NCBI GenBank assembly: GCA_964059195.1
Contig: CAXKWD010000009.1
Location: 148,237,890 to 148,301,889, forward strand
Reading direction: 5' to 3'
Length of the DNA: 64,000 nucleotides
Source of the DNA: Ectobius pallidus
Taxonomy: Eukaryota; Arthropoda; Insecta; Blattodea; Ectobiidae
The notes below the pieces were generated by a model. That model searched no databases. It saw only the letters and a program-made list of their open reading frames with translations, and was not told the DNA's origin. Made by a program: the position numbers and the translations under genes. Shown here in pieces: positions 20,107-31,042 of the stretch (positions within the stretch are counted from its first letter, which is position 1; every line of letters begins with the position of its first letter).

Positions 20107-21402
20107 TCTCTATATATAAAAGCCAAAACCCACTGACTGACTGATCACAGTTTCTCAAAAACCATACAGCCTAGGAACTTGAAATTTGGTACACATATTG
20201 CTACTAGGCTCTAGATGCGCACTAAGAAAGGATTTCAAAATCTTTGGCCTCTAAGGGCCTATAAGGGCCAAAATAGGGTTTTAAAGTTATGATATTCACC
20301 AAAAGGAATTCATACTGCATGTACACAATCCCCATGGCAACATTATTTTTTTTAAACTACACAGGTGGCTTTGATTGACACTATGATTTCATGTAGACCT
20401 AATAGATACAAATTATGAGAAAGGCTATCAATAGAATTCCTAAAGATTATTATTAACTATTTTTTGACACGAAGTAAATTTAAAAGGTCCTGGGTTCTAT
20501 TTTAAGAGTTGAACTCTTTTCTTATAGTTAGCCTAGGACTGCATTGCAAAAGATAGTAAGTAAAGTGTTCCCCATGGGGGCCCAGAGGGTTCCAAGAAGT
20601 TGAGGCTCCCGGACTTTTAAACATTCGGCACGTGAAGGTGGTAAGGTCAGCGTTAACCACCGACCGCCTTTACCCCCAGGTAGTTCATACAATATCAATA
20701 GATATAATTTCATGATTAATTTCTATTTACCATATTATCTATCTATCTTTACCTTAGTTTTTACCCCTCCCTTTTGGGGTCATTTAAGCGACCCACGTTG
20801 CCCGGGCCTTACAGGGCTGCGACCTGTCGGGAGAGGGATTATTTATGGGTCACATACATACTTTCTTGACCAGACAAGGAAATGGAGGGCCTCCCGGATG
20901 TGTGATCAGCCAAATGCCGGGGCCACATCCGAGACAACACAAACATATAGGACGAGATACATCATTCACACACTCACTCTGAACAAGGCGAGGATGGGAT
21001 GATGATGATGATAATGGCTGCCAGATGATATCCGGAGACCACTAGGGCCTAAAGTTACCAGACATTTGTCTCAAAGGTGAGGAAAAATCCCGGAAAAAAA
21101 CTCTATCTAGGTAACTTCTCCCGACCAGTATTCGAATCGGAGCACACTGCGTGAGATGAGCGAACACATCTCCTACGCCCAGCTATTTACTATATGTTTG
21201 CCAAGATTGAAACAGAACGATTAAATGTTTTACATAATCAGAGTAAACTACGGGTGAAGGAGTATGTGGAATATGAATACGTCCACCGTGTTGGCTGGAC
21301 GGCTGATGATTTATAGAAGTGCATCGAATCGACTTTAAATTGTGTTCACTTAACCTATATATACATAAATCTAACAATGCGAAGCATTGATGGGTCAGCT
21401 AG
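20107..21402 (+). mobile_element. Helitron HelB, complete
   Basis: It starts TCTCTATATATAAAAGCC after host A and ends with hairpin AATGC-GAA-GCATT, GATGGGTCAG and CTAG before host T. The leading GACTGACTGATCACAG and ATACAGCCTAGGAACTTG segments are typical of animal Helitron 5' ends. It contains a fragment shared with 58222-58317 (GGGCCCAGAGGGTTCCAAG) and a SINE4. Non-autonomous. Confidence 0.85.
20731..21182 (-). mobile_element. SINE4 copy a inside HelB
   Basis: The minus strand begins near CTGGGCGTAGGAGATGTG and has a tRNA-like CGATTCGAATACTGGTCGG. Then come the body (ATGTCTGGTAACTTTAGGCC, CATCTGGCAGCCATTATC) and a 3' end CGACAGGTCGCAGCCCTG. CTATTTAC flanks both sides (20723-20730, 21183-21190), an 8-bp target duplication. 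Confidence 0.8.
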
Positions 21403-21500
21403 TTGTCAATAAAATCTTCTTGGCTTCCGGGTATCTGCCGCGTCGTATTTAAATACGACGCGGCAGATACCCGGAAGCCAAGAAGATTTTATTGTCAACT
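21401..21500. repeat. Near-perfect 100-bp palindrome, no spacer
   Basis: Centred between 21450 and 21451 (CGTCGTATTT | AAATACGACG). The arms are 50 bp and I see one mismatched pair. Together with the tail to 21523 it forms a small unit flanked by TATTTGTTCA (ending at 20106 before HelB, and at 21524-21533), a 10-bp direct repeat absent as a duplication at the 29-kb empty site. Confidence 0.95.
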
Positions 21501-21820
21501 CGGGCCGCGGAAGCCTACGATCTTATATTATTTGTTCATTGTGTTCATTTCACTTAGGCCTTTTATAATAAAGAAACGGTCTTCCTAATTTTGTACTTTT
21601 CGTGAAAGTTTAGACTGAGAGAGACGAACATCGCCGAGTATGCCCGATGTTTCACGAAGTGGGCGAGCGAGTGGGCACGCTATTTAGGGCCTTTGAATTG
21701 TATAAGAGTAGATTAGGTTTTAGGTCCTCTGAGTGATTTCTCCAAATATCTCAGAAATTCTTTTTTTTTCCAGAGTTTTAATTCTGCTGAGAAATTTGTT
21801 GGTTTTTACATATTACTTAA

Positions 21821-22297
21821 ATAGTAAATTACGATACAAGTGCCGTAAGGCATGATTACGGATCGAGGAAATAGTTTGAAAGCACGAGGCGCTTGCGCCG
21901 AGTGCTTTCAATTTTCCGAGATCCGTAATTCGCTTACGGCACGTGTATTGTATGCTATTTTTTGCACGATGATTATTTATATCAATTTAATTATATTAAT
22001 TGTGTTATTACCTGAAAATATTATGTATATACATTCTTGAAGAGAGATGTTTATTTCAGAAAGTGATTCGCATGTGTTTGTTGTTATGGGAACCGAATAT
22101 TTGTGCTGAGGGCCGTGTCCATATAGACTTGTATTATGAAGTGTATCGTAATGAATTATGACGTAGCGCAGGCACCGTAAGTAATTTAACCTCATCGCAA
22201 CCGCCCTTAGCAACAAGAATGTGTGGGAATGTCAACTTACGATCCATGTAAACAACGTTCGTAAGTACCACTTACTAGCTAAGGAGTGCAAAAAATA
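21821..22297 (-). mobile_element. Hairpin element H2
   Basis: Ends ATAGTAAATTACGATAC and CTAAGGAGTGCAAAAAAT. The hairpin at about 21840-21945 has GGCGCTTGCGCC at its apex and GCCGTAAGGC/GCTTACGGC outer arms. The rest matches H1 in reverse. Confidence 0.8.
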
Positions 22298-22839
22298 ATT
22301 TAAATTAGTATTCTCTGACTTTAACGTACATAGGCCTAGTGTCTTTAAAATTTATATTTTATTAAGTTGTTGTAATAATTGATTATATTGAAACTTATTA
22401 TAAACAACTGTGTTCTCTAACCGGGGAACCTCGTTCAACCGAGTTTTTGAGGCAGCGAATTGGCATCGCCCTGCAGCGTGGAAATGCTGCCAGCATCAAG
22501 GGCACTTTCGCTGAATCTTCTGGCCTGGAGGAAGTGTATTTCCTTTGACTTCTCCTTCTTAAAAATTAAAATTATTAATCAGATATCAGATATTAATTAT
22601 ATTTTCATCCCTTTAAAAATAGGTTTTATATTTTGGTGCCTACTATTAGCATGATAATTTATTTTTCATTATTATAATTATTTTTACATCAATTGAGCCA
22701 TGCCTTTACTTTCAGCTTTTGTCTTTTCACAATATTTTGTCTATTTAGTTTTAAGATAATTTTAAGTTAAGATTATATTTAATTTATGTCAATATAAGGA
22801 ACTTCCCCTAGCACGAGCCCTGCTTTTTCGGGGTTTCAG

Positions 22840-22892
<53 letters not shown>

Positions 22893-23007
22893 ATTTTAAA
22901 ATAAAATAAAATTAAAATTAAATAAACATTTAAAAAATAAGATATCAAACCTTTTACAAATAACTTAAAGTAAGTGTTTGTCTGAAAAAGGTCACAAGAA
23001 TGCAGTA

Positions 23008-23061
<54 letters not shown>

Positions 23062-23312
23062 TTTAATAAAAGGAACTCGAATAAAATGTAGAATATAAAT
23101 ATTCTTATAATCCTCAGGTTGAAATAGGCTTTCAATTTGTTTTGCATCATATTAAATTTGAATGTTATTTTGGTAGGTAATTATTTTCGAACAATAAATA
23201 ATTACAACGAAATTCCGGGAACTTTTTGACTGCCCCTCGTATACTGTTCATAATAACTTGTTAATGACTTCTATTTTCTACCATGAGCATAAGTGGATTA
23301 GGCCTATTTAAC
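22298..23312. other. Unassigned sequence with microsatellites
   Basis: (TA)n at about 22843-22889 and (AAT)n at about 23012-23050. A 64-codon frame at 22460-22654 has no recognisable features. No gene called. Confidence 0.55.
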
Positions 23313-23499
23313 TCTTAAATGCACGAGACTCAATTCCTCGCACAATATACAACCTCATGGCGGACTGCACAGAAAACAGTTAATACAGTGATTAGGCTGG
23401 TGGTTTATTTCTGCTGCAAACTTTGACTTTTTTTACGCGAAAACGTTATGTTTCTTAGGCTATATTAGTTAAGCAGGGGCATTCTGAATTGCGCGGGTT
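23313..23499 (+). repeat. Direct repeat D, left copy
   Basis: A 187-bp segment (ATGGCGGACTGCACAGAAAA, GGCATTCTGAATTGCGCGGG) is repeated in the same orientation at 24383-24568, 1,070 bp downstream. It lacks TG...CA ends, so it is not an obvious LTR. Confidence 0.8.
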
Positions 23500-23885
23500 T
23501 CGGCCTGTGCTATACCGGGTGTTCGGAAATTCATATTACAAACTTCTAGGGCTAGTAGAGGGGAAGCGCCGTTTCCCTGCTACAGCCATTACAATGTGTC
23601 GGATTTGCCGGTGTTGTTTTGCAACCGGAGAGGCAGTACATGACGTCAGAAGAGCACCATATGAAATGAGGTGTGACGTAAGGTACAGAAGTAAATGACG
23701 TTTGACTCATTACCGACAAAAGTCAAATTGTTTGGTAACAATACCAAAGTAAATAAATAAAAAAATAAAAATAAATGAAAATAAAAAATAAATAAATAAA
23801 TAAAAACTTTCATTGATCACAATATTGTAGTGAGCAGTTTCGTAAGGGACACATCCGGTGCAGAATGCAGAAACAATTTCGATTT

Positions 23886-24348
23886 TGCACGACGTAACTA
23901 ATTAGTGGTACTTACGAATATTGTTGCCGTGGATCGTAACTGGACATTCCCGCACGCAATCTGGTTGCTATGACAACAAAAGAAATCTCAGTGCGGTAAA
24001 AATTACAAAAAGCACAAGTGCCGTAAGTAAAATCATCATAATACAAGCCTTTATGGAAGACCGGAACCAAGGCCCCCAGTTTTGTGGCGACTTTAACAGG
24101 ACAAATATTCGGTTCCCATAACAACCAACACATGCGAATCACTTTCTGAAATATAACTTCCATCTTCAATAGTGTATATACATAATATTCTCAGCTATTG
24201 TCTCAATTAACATAAATAAATTGATATAACTAATCATCGTGCATAAAATAGCATGCAATACTCGTGCCGTAAGCGCGTAACGGATCTCGGAAATCTTTCC
24301 TCGATCCGTATGCACCGCTTACGGCACGAGTATCGCCATATACTATTT
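23886..24348 (+). mobile_element. Hairpin element H3, shortened hairpin
   Basis: It runs from TAACTAATTAGTGGTACTTA to CGCCATATACTATT. The hairpin apex with the GGCGC motif is deleted, leaving CGTAAGCGCGTAACGG paired with CCGTATGCACCGCTTACGG. The X-box-like GTTGCTATGACAAC is at about 23964. Confidence 0.8.
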
Positions 24349-24382
24349 TGAAACGCCCTGTATATTAATCGGAATAACTTGT

Positions 24383-24568
24383 TCTTAAATCCACGAGACT
24401 TAATTTCTCGCCCAATATACAACCCCATGGCGGACTGCGAAGAAAACAGTTAATACAACGATTAGGCTGATGGTTTATTTCTGCTGCAAACGTTGACTTT
24501 TTTACGCAAAAAGGTTATGTTTCTTGGGCTATATTAGTTTAGCAGGGGCATTCTGAATTGCGCGGGTT
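24383..24568 (+). repeat. Direct repeat D, right copy
   Basis: Same sequence as 23313-23499 with scattered substitutions. H3 lies between the two copies. Confidence 0.8.
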
Positions 24569-24928
24569 ACGTTCTGTACTAAATTTAATATCTTCCTGCG
24601 CTGGGAAATATCATTGCTGCGACAATCCTTCCTCTTTTGTTTTTCGCTAGTACCTCACTGCCGGCTTGAAAAGTCCATGAGAATGTTTCTTGTGTTACCA
24701 TTACAGCCATGCTTGAAGGTCGGGTTAATCACTTTTGAACGAGAAGTTCATTATTTCACCGGTCCTAGGCACACATTCGTATCTGAACGTGCAGTCGTGA
24801 TCACTGAGTCCTTGCTGGAGCCTTGAGGGACGGTTGGCATCACTGTGCCTTCACTCTCTTTTACGATTTGTCTTTGTTTTGACCTGAGCCACTCCTAACA
24901 ACTATAACAAGCAGGTGGTAATTTTATT
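24569..24928. other. Unassigned sequence
   Basis: A 70-codon frame (24614-24826) is not recognisable; no gene called. Confidence 0.5.
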
Positions 24929-25432
24929 AAGTGTGGGGGACGGGGAAATGTCTGTCCGTCTATCTGTCTGTTTGTCTGTACGCGCGATAACTCAAATACG
25001 CTTTATCGGATTTTCATGAAACTTGGTATATGCATCTATGACATCCATGGGAAGACGCCTATTGATATTGGACCAAATCGGTTGACTGGTACCGGAGTAA
25101 TCTCCAATTTAGGGCCTATTTTAATGGAAATATATAAAAAAAGGCGCCATAATTCAAATACGCGTTATCGGATCTTCATGAAACTTGGTATATGCATTTA
25201 TGACGTCCATGGGAAGAAGCCTATTGATTTTGGACCAAATCGGTTGACCGGTACCGGAGTAAAGCCCAAGTTAGCGCTTATTTTAAGGTATTATGGTAGT
25301 ATCACAACATATTGTCTTAGAGTGTTCATATAGCCTACGGCTTTGGAAGTTGCAATACAATTAGCTTTGGTAAATAACACTACCCACATATTCCTTCACA
25401 TATGCTTATCAAAGTTGCACGTCTATGTCCTC
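24929..25432 (+). mobile_element. Helentron-like element E4, 3'-truncated
   Basis: The 5' subterminal repeat is degraded (AAGTGTGGGGGACGG). Two internal repeat units follow, then the AATAACACTACCCACATATTCC spacer. It stops before the tRNA-like core. Confidence 0.75.
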
Positions 25433-25736
25433 TGTATACACACGGTGCTATTTCTTAACATTCTGTATATAGATTTTTTACATTGGATTAGGCCATCTTA
25501 GGCCGCGTGAAACAGTTTTCTTCTTCTTTTCTTCCCAAAGCTTCTTCATCCTTTCCCTATGTTTATCTCCATTCTTCCTGTTTTTTTCTTAGGTTTCTCT
25601 GGAAATTTACCATGAAATATTGCTTTCCTAAACTTTCCTCTTTTTGCAATTTTCTCTTTTTCATAGTTCCAAATCTTATTCGACTTCTTTATAAAATACT
25701 GGTTCAGTTTCCTTATTTACACTTTCTTAAGTACTG
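25433..25736. other. Unassigned sequence
   Basis: A short piece near 25436-25480 resembles the Tc1-like terminal repeat of 15928-16550. A 76-codon Ser/Phe-rich frame (25507-25737) reads through pyrimidine-rich sequence and is not called. Confidence 0.5.
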
Positions 25737-25953
25737 AGCGAGGTGACCGAAATGGTACCGTCTTGGACTCGCATTCGGGAGGTCCCAGGTTCAAATCCTG
25801 TGGCCGGCCAATTTGACATGAGTTTTTTTCATGGTTTCCCCATTCGTAAAGGCAAACGCCGAATTGGATATTTACATACCATGAATCATCCTCACCATTT
25901 CATCCTGTATCATATCCACTTAAATTATTATCGGTTGAAATTTACTCCATTAA

Positions 25954-26381
25954 TGCCCGGTTTCTACAAACTAGTGAATTACCTATGGGTAAATTATCCA
26001 TGGACAAATTAGTTCCACTTAACCTACAATGATATAATGAGCAAGGCCTTGGAGTTGTACACTTAATTTAATTCAGAAGGCTTTGATTCTCATTGTTTAA
26101 ATTATTATTGATCCTATAAGAGGTTAAATTTTATCCAGCCATCCATGAAAGGATAAATTAACCCGAAGATTTACCCTTGGAAAGATCTAGCCCGAGTTTG
26201 TAGGAACATTTTTTCTGCCATTTTCATATTTACCCAGAGGACATTTATCTAGAAACTCGCCACAAGTATGTGTGATTGCTATCTTTAAATTATTTGTGTT
26301 TGTGTGGTGTTATTCTTGTGTAAATTCTGTCCATTGGATAATTTACCCATAGGTAATTCGCGAGTTTATAGAAACCGGCCA
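25954..26381. mobile_element. Harbinger-like non-autonomous element
   Basis: Ends TGCCCGGTTTCTACAAACT and (inverted) TGGCCGGTTTCTATAAACT extend to about 30 bp of TIR. TAA flanks both sides (25951-25953, 26382-26384). A 3-bp TAA duplication fits PIF/Harbinger. The SINE1 consensus shows the empty site ATTAAATACACC. No coding remnant. Confidence 0.75.
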
Positions 26382-26434
26382 TAAATATACCAATAGAAAC
26401 AATTGACAAGCAATAGTTCCATGGCCTACCCTAC

Positions 26435-26684
26435 CAGGGTTTAAGCTACGATAGCATTCTTCGCGAAATGCGAAAGTAAACTTCAGAATGCGAAAGAAAT
26501 TGTAGCCACTTTCGCAAAAATGCGAAAGGAAATTTGTGAAATGTTAATAACATCTTAATGATGAAAATTGAAGGTCCCGAAAGAAAAAGCAACATTTTAG
26601 AAAGGCTTTTGAGAAGTGGGCCAATTTGAAACAGAGAAAAGAGTTAAATTCCAAACCAAAGTGTTTTGAAACAAACAAAAAAAA

Positions 26685-26747
<63 letters not shown>

Positions 26748-26927
26748 TTGCTTTACAGTTCAGTTTGTTATTTGTACAGTTTTATTTTTATTCTTTTGAG
26801 CTACATAAAAATGAGGTTAAAATTAACTTTTAGCAGTAAATTTGTATTTTAGCATTTTGCTAAAGCTTTTTTTTATCCATTTTCGCTTTTGTGCTTAAGG
26901 TTTTTTTTCCCCCTAACTTAAACCCTG
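26435..26927 (+). mobile_element. hAT-derived element inside SINE1
   Basis: Ends CAGGGTTTAAGCTA and (inverted) CAGGGTTTAAGTTA. A perfect 8-bp duplication TACCCTAC lies at 26427-26434 and 26928-26935. At about 26555 a short frame reads ILMMKIEGP, resembling the hAT C-terminal LMxIxIEGP motif. It contains an (AAT)n tract at 26688-26745. Confidence 0.9.
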
Positions 26928-27014
26928 TACCCTACTGTATAGACACAGATCCTGAACTCCTGATATAGCCTCGAAGCTAAAAGGAGTATAAACACAGCTG
27001 AAATAACATTAAAA

Positions 27015-27292
27015 AGAAGTGTGCGTGGAACGCCACGCGACAGAAGTAAAACTTGTTTTAATTTTAATTTTTTCAATTTTTTATTATCGGATTTTTTTCA
27101 ATTTTGCATTATTGGAATTTTTAATATCGGGTTTTTGAACATTTTTAATTTTGGATTTTGTATTTTTTAATTTTGGATTTTTAATTTTGGATTTGCGCGG
27201 TAATCAACCTCCGGGTTCCATAAAATAGATAATATACCTTTAGATTGCTTAGGAATTGTCTATTGCCATTGAGCAAGTAAGTATTATTATTG

Positions 27293-27341
<49 letters not shown>

Positions 27342-27660
27342 TACTACTACTATTCCCAATTGCAGGTCCTCGTACTAGGTCTGAAAAATTTCCTTTGATT
27401 ACTCCTAATCATTGAGTCCGCACCAAAACAAGTAAGAGTGTGACTGATTTCGTGACTGATTGTGACTGATTTCGTGACGGTTTTAGTGTGACTGATTTTC
27501 CAGATTTACCCTCTACCGCCACTAAAGAAGTTTTACTTCAACATATGTGACATTTTTGTACTTATCTGAGTACTTCAGATTTGTAATTTTTGCAGTCGTG
27601 ACGGTTTTAGCGTGACACAAGTTCCCGATTTACCCCTATCGCCGCTAAAGAAGTTTTACT
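27015..27660 (-). repeat. Repeat R, copy 2 (inverted relative to 63365)
   Basis: It begins GTGGAACGCCACGCGACAG, followed by AT-rich TTTTTAATTTTGGATT words. A LINE-tail piece comes next (CCTCCGGGTTCCATAAAATA, GGAATTGTCTATTGCCATTG), then an (ATT)n expansion (27295-27345). The GTGACTGATTTCGTGACGG repeats and ACTAAAGAAGTTTTACTTCA close it. Same order, opposite strand, at 63365-63985. Confidence 0.8.
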
Positions 27661-27707
27661 TCAAAAATCTTAAGTAAGTTCGTCTCTTTGAGTTCTGTAC
27701 TGATAAC

Positions 27708-28350
27708 TAGAGACCGGATTTTAAAGGGAATTCCTTTTTTTATATTTCATCACAAAACGTGATAAAATTGAACAGGACATTACTGAGTAAGTTTCAACTG
27801 CAAATTACCTGGTTTTAACGTCCCTTTTTTCCCTTTTTAGGCCCATTTCCCTTTTTTTAAGGAACTTTCCCTTTCCTATACCTTTTTTGCTAATTTATTT
27901 TGAAAAATTCGTAAATTACCCAGTATTTAGTAATATGAAAACATTAAAAATTGTTTTCACTGATTCACCATTGAAATAATAATTCCTCCCAGCAGAATAG
28001 AGCGTTACAGGGAAATCACAGGCTTGCCATTGCCTAAGTTTCCCATTATAACAAGGTGGGGAACATGGATTTCGTGTGCTATTTCCCTCTGTGAGAATTT
28101 CACCAAGATCAACAAATTTATTCAGTCATTAGATGTTACAGAATCAGCAGCTGTAGAGCAAGCAAAGGCTTTACACAAAACAAACATGTATCTCTCTCTT
28201 GAATTTTTACACTCTCTTACTTTTATATCCCTTTTTTCGCAACTTTTTTTGTCAATAATTTTCCCTTTTTTTCCACCTTTTTTTGGCAATAATTTTCCCT
28301 TTTTTCGTCCTTTTTTGGGTGAAAATTTTCCCTTTAAAATCCGGTCTCTA
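27708..28350 (+). mobile_element. hAT-derived element hAT-B copy 2
   Basis: Ends TAGAGACCGGATTTTAAAGG in both arms. A perfect 8-bp duplication CTGATAAC lies at 27700-27707 and 28351-28358. Length is 643 bp against 644 for copy 1. It holds the same PLPKFPIITRWGTW remnant at 28024-28230. Confidence 0.95.
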
Positions 28351-28956
28351 CTGATAACTATAGAATCTTGACTTTGTTTTTCGGTTAAACAGTATAACTC
28401 TATATTTTATGGTCTTAGTTTGTATGTTTTTCTTCGAAATTCTTTCTGTAATTTTTCTTAAGATTCTATTCCCTGTTGTGCTAACAATTTATTATTATCA
28501 CTATCATAATGTTATGGCAGTTTGTCTCGGGTTTCCACATGGTATATTTCTTGGCCTTGACGTAGGATCGGACAAACTTCTTCTTCTTCTTCTTCTTCTT
28601 CTTTGATTTACATCTAGTTTAATGGAATAATGCTGCCAAAAAAGAAGATTTATTTTATGTGTCTGTTGCTGTGGAAAGTGTTTAGAGGACATTTTGAATG
28701 GTACTGAGGAAGTGAATGAATAAAATTATTCTTAATTTATGTATCAGGTGGAAAATCTGTTATTTTTATTGCTATTATTCAAAGTAATTTATCAGAAGAA
28801 TTCAGCGGTCAATTCACTCTACCGCAGGGTTCTGTTTTAGGTCCCCTTTTTTTTAGTCTCTATGTTAAAAGTCTTGAATAAACTCTAAGTTATTAATGCT
28901 GTGGCACGTTTTAAGAATGATGCAATAGAAATTGTGACATAACAGCGTACATATCA
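28351..28956. other. Unassigned sequence with (CTT)n
   Basis: A CTT run at about 28577-28604 yields poly-Leu and poly-Arg frames on the two strands; these are artefacts. No gene seen. Confidence 0.55.
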
Positions 28957-29460
28957 TCTACTCTTATACAATTCAACGGCCCTAAATAGCGTGCTTGCTC
29001 GCCCGCTTCGTAAGACATCGGGTATACTCGGCGATGTTCGTTTCTCGCAGTCTAAACTTTCACGAAGACTACAAAAATAAGGAAAACCGTTCCTTTTTTT
29101 TATAAAGCCTAAGTGAAATGAACACAATGAACAAATATTCTAATTTTATTTTTACTTACAATTTTCATAGCTCTGAATTACAAACATTTTTAATAAACTG
29201 CCATTGTGAATTTCTTAAAAATCTTCGATTCAGTTAATAATGCCAGGCGAAGCAGGGGGCACCAGCTGTAAAATATTGATGGTTTAACTCTTGAAATATC
29301 GCTGATAATGAAAATCCAATCCTTCCCTAGAAACATTATATAATTTCTGAAAATTACACTGAATGATCAAATAAAATTCACATCATATTCATCTGTCAAC
29401 AAACAGTTGAGAAACAATACGTAATATGTGTTCACAGTTAGCTTTGGAACTGCATAATCG
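28957..29460 (+). mobile_element. Helitron HelC copy 2, 3'-truncated
   Basis: It starts TCTACTCTTATACAATTCAA after host A and matches HelC copy 1 through GAACACAATGAACAAATATT, where copy 1 is interrupted. It stops near GGAACTGCATAATCG and lacks the terminal hairpin. It serves as the empty site for the 20-21 kb nest. Confidence 0.9.
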
Positions 29461-30372
29461 AATCTGAGGCGCTTTCTAATCGTGAAATGTACTCTGAAGC
29501 CGGAATTTTAGCTGTTTCATTAATTATTAATGGCTTAGTTTATTAATGATTCGCGTGCAAGTGTTAATAAATATAATGCTTTAATAGTTATTATACTCTC
29601 GATTTTTAATCTTCGAATTACCGTGGGCGAACAATAAATACATAAACGAAGATCTGGTATTGATAATTTTAAAATATGCCAGAAGCCCCTTTGAAGTTTG
29701 AGTATAATAAAGTGTAACGCTTTGAAAGAATATCCCTTGAGTAGATGAAAGAGTAAAGAAAGTAAAAGCTATATTTCTTCACACACGTAACGAGTTGGCG
29801 TGAAATCTCCACGCGATTGCCCTGCCTGGGAAAATCGCTCTGAGAGGCGCCCACACACTGATATCTCGTTGTTGGATTCGGGGAACATACACATGAAGCA
29901 TTCTAAGTTCTCTTGAATCGGAATCAATTTAGGCTTACCAGACCCTTCGATTTCCGGGGACAGTCACGATTTTCAATTGTTGTAACCGGAAGACAAATAT
30001 CTCCGACTTTGTGCCTGAAATATAACTATTTCGAAATTGCACATAAATCTATTTCATTTAGGCCTACATTTTCCTGGAAATAGTTCCAATAATTATACGT
30101 CTTCCAGATAGGAATTTATTCGCTGAACATCTTTTATCAGCAACGACCTCGCTGAATTTCTAAGCGCTTCTCCATATGAACTTTGATTTTTCCCTTATGA
30201 ACACTTTTCGTTTATAAAACCGTTAGGGGTTGATATTTCGGAAATGCTTAAAACTTATTTCATTATTTGTGTTGTAGCAAGGATGTTAATCGAAAAAATA
30301 AAACAGCTGATGAAGCGTTAGGTAATTAACCGCACACAGCGCAACAATCGCCACTGGCGACACGATTGCTAC
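29461..30372. other. Unassigned sequence
   Basis: 29463-29560 repeats the fragment seen at 3770 (TTTCTAATCGTGAAATGTAC). No gene recognised in the remainder, which may be low-copy sequence. Confidence 0.5.
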
Positions 30373-30380
30373 ATTATAAT

Positions 30381-31033
30381 TAGACCTGGGATTTTAAGGC
30401 AAATGCCTATTTTATTCCATATGAAATAACATGATTTTTTTTTTAATATGTTGACATTTCATGATAAATCACTTACATTTATAGAGTTTTATAGTGCCCT
30501 AAAATGCGTATCTGGACCTTTAGACCCTATTTTTACTCTTTTAGTGCCTAAAATGCCTATTCTGTACATTTAAAATAAAATTCAACTTCTGTAATTTTTA
30601 CAATCTTTTAATGGACATCCCTCAATGAAAAGCAGAGGTGGGTTTTTCACAGAAACTTGATTATTCCAAACAATTGTCGCTAAAGAAATGCTGACTGACG
30701 GGGGAGGGGGAGGATTAAGGGGGAAGGACTACTGTGTCAAGTCACCAGTGAAAGAACATCTGTTTAAGTGAATATAGTTCGTGATGCCTAATTTTGCAGT
30801 TAATTCTGTTAAGAATAGGTATAGCACGTTTCTTGCATTAAAAAAAAGACCATGTTACAGTTTAAGTGTAGGCCTATATTGTAATATTTTAAAGTCTATT
30901 TTCTATCTATTTACACATTTTTAAAGCATATTTTAAGTGCCTATTTTCTGTTTTAAAAGCCTATTTACTTGTTTTAAATGCCTCTTTTAGGTGCCTAAAA
31001 CTAATTCTTTTAGAGCCTAAAATCCCAGGTCTA
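30381..31033. mobile_element. hAT-type element hAT-C
   Basis: Ends TAGACCTGGGATTTTAAGGC and (inverted) TAGACCTGGGATTTTAGGCT. A perfect 8-bp duplication ATTATAAT lies at 30373-30380 and 31034-31041. The body has GTGCCTATTTT words and no coding remnant. Confidence 0.9.
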
Positions 31034-31042
31034 ATTATAATT

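Larger units (their letters stand above)
19571..21712 (-). mobile_element. Helitron HelC copy 1, interrupted
   Basis: On the minus strand it begins TCTACTCTTATACAATTCAA and ends with hairpin CCGTGGCAAAACCACGG, GCTATTTT and CTAG. The flanks are A and T. About 1.4 kb of later insertions (HelB, a palindrome and a SINE) separate its halves at 20106/21524. The uninterrupted relative at 28957-29460 confirms the join. Confidence 0.9.
25737..27003 (+). mobile_element. SINE1 copy c, carrying two transposon insertions
   Basis: Head GAGCGAGGTGACCGAAATGG (A box) and AGGTTCAAATCCTG (B box), body TTGGATATTTACATACCATG, 3' end CTAAAAGGAGTATAAACACA. Removing 25954-26381 and 26435-26927 restores the SINE1 consensus seen at 37994. 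Confidence 0.9.

Noticed and set aside
23313..24568. LTR retrotransposon (direct repeats 1 kb apart)
   Set aside because: Repeats lack TG...CA ends, and no gag/pol coding, primer-binding site or polypurine tract is visible between them.
24614..24826. 70-codon open frame with a hydrophobic start
   Set aside because: No family resemblance and no supporting context; kept as unassigned sequence.
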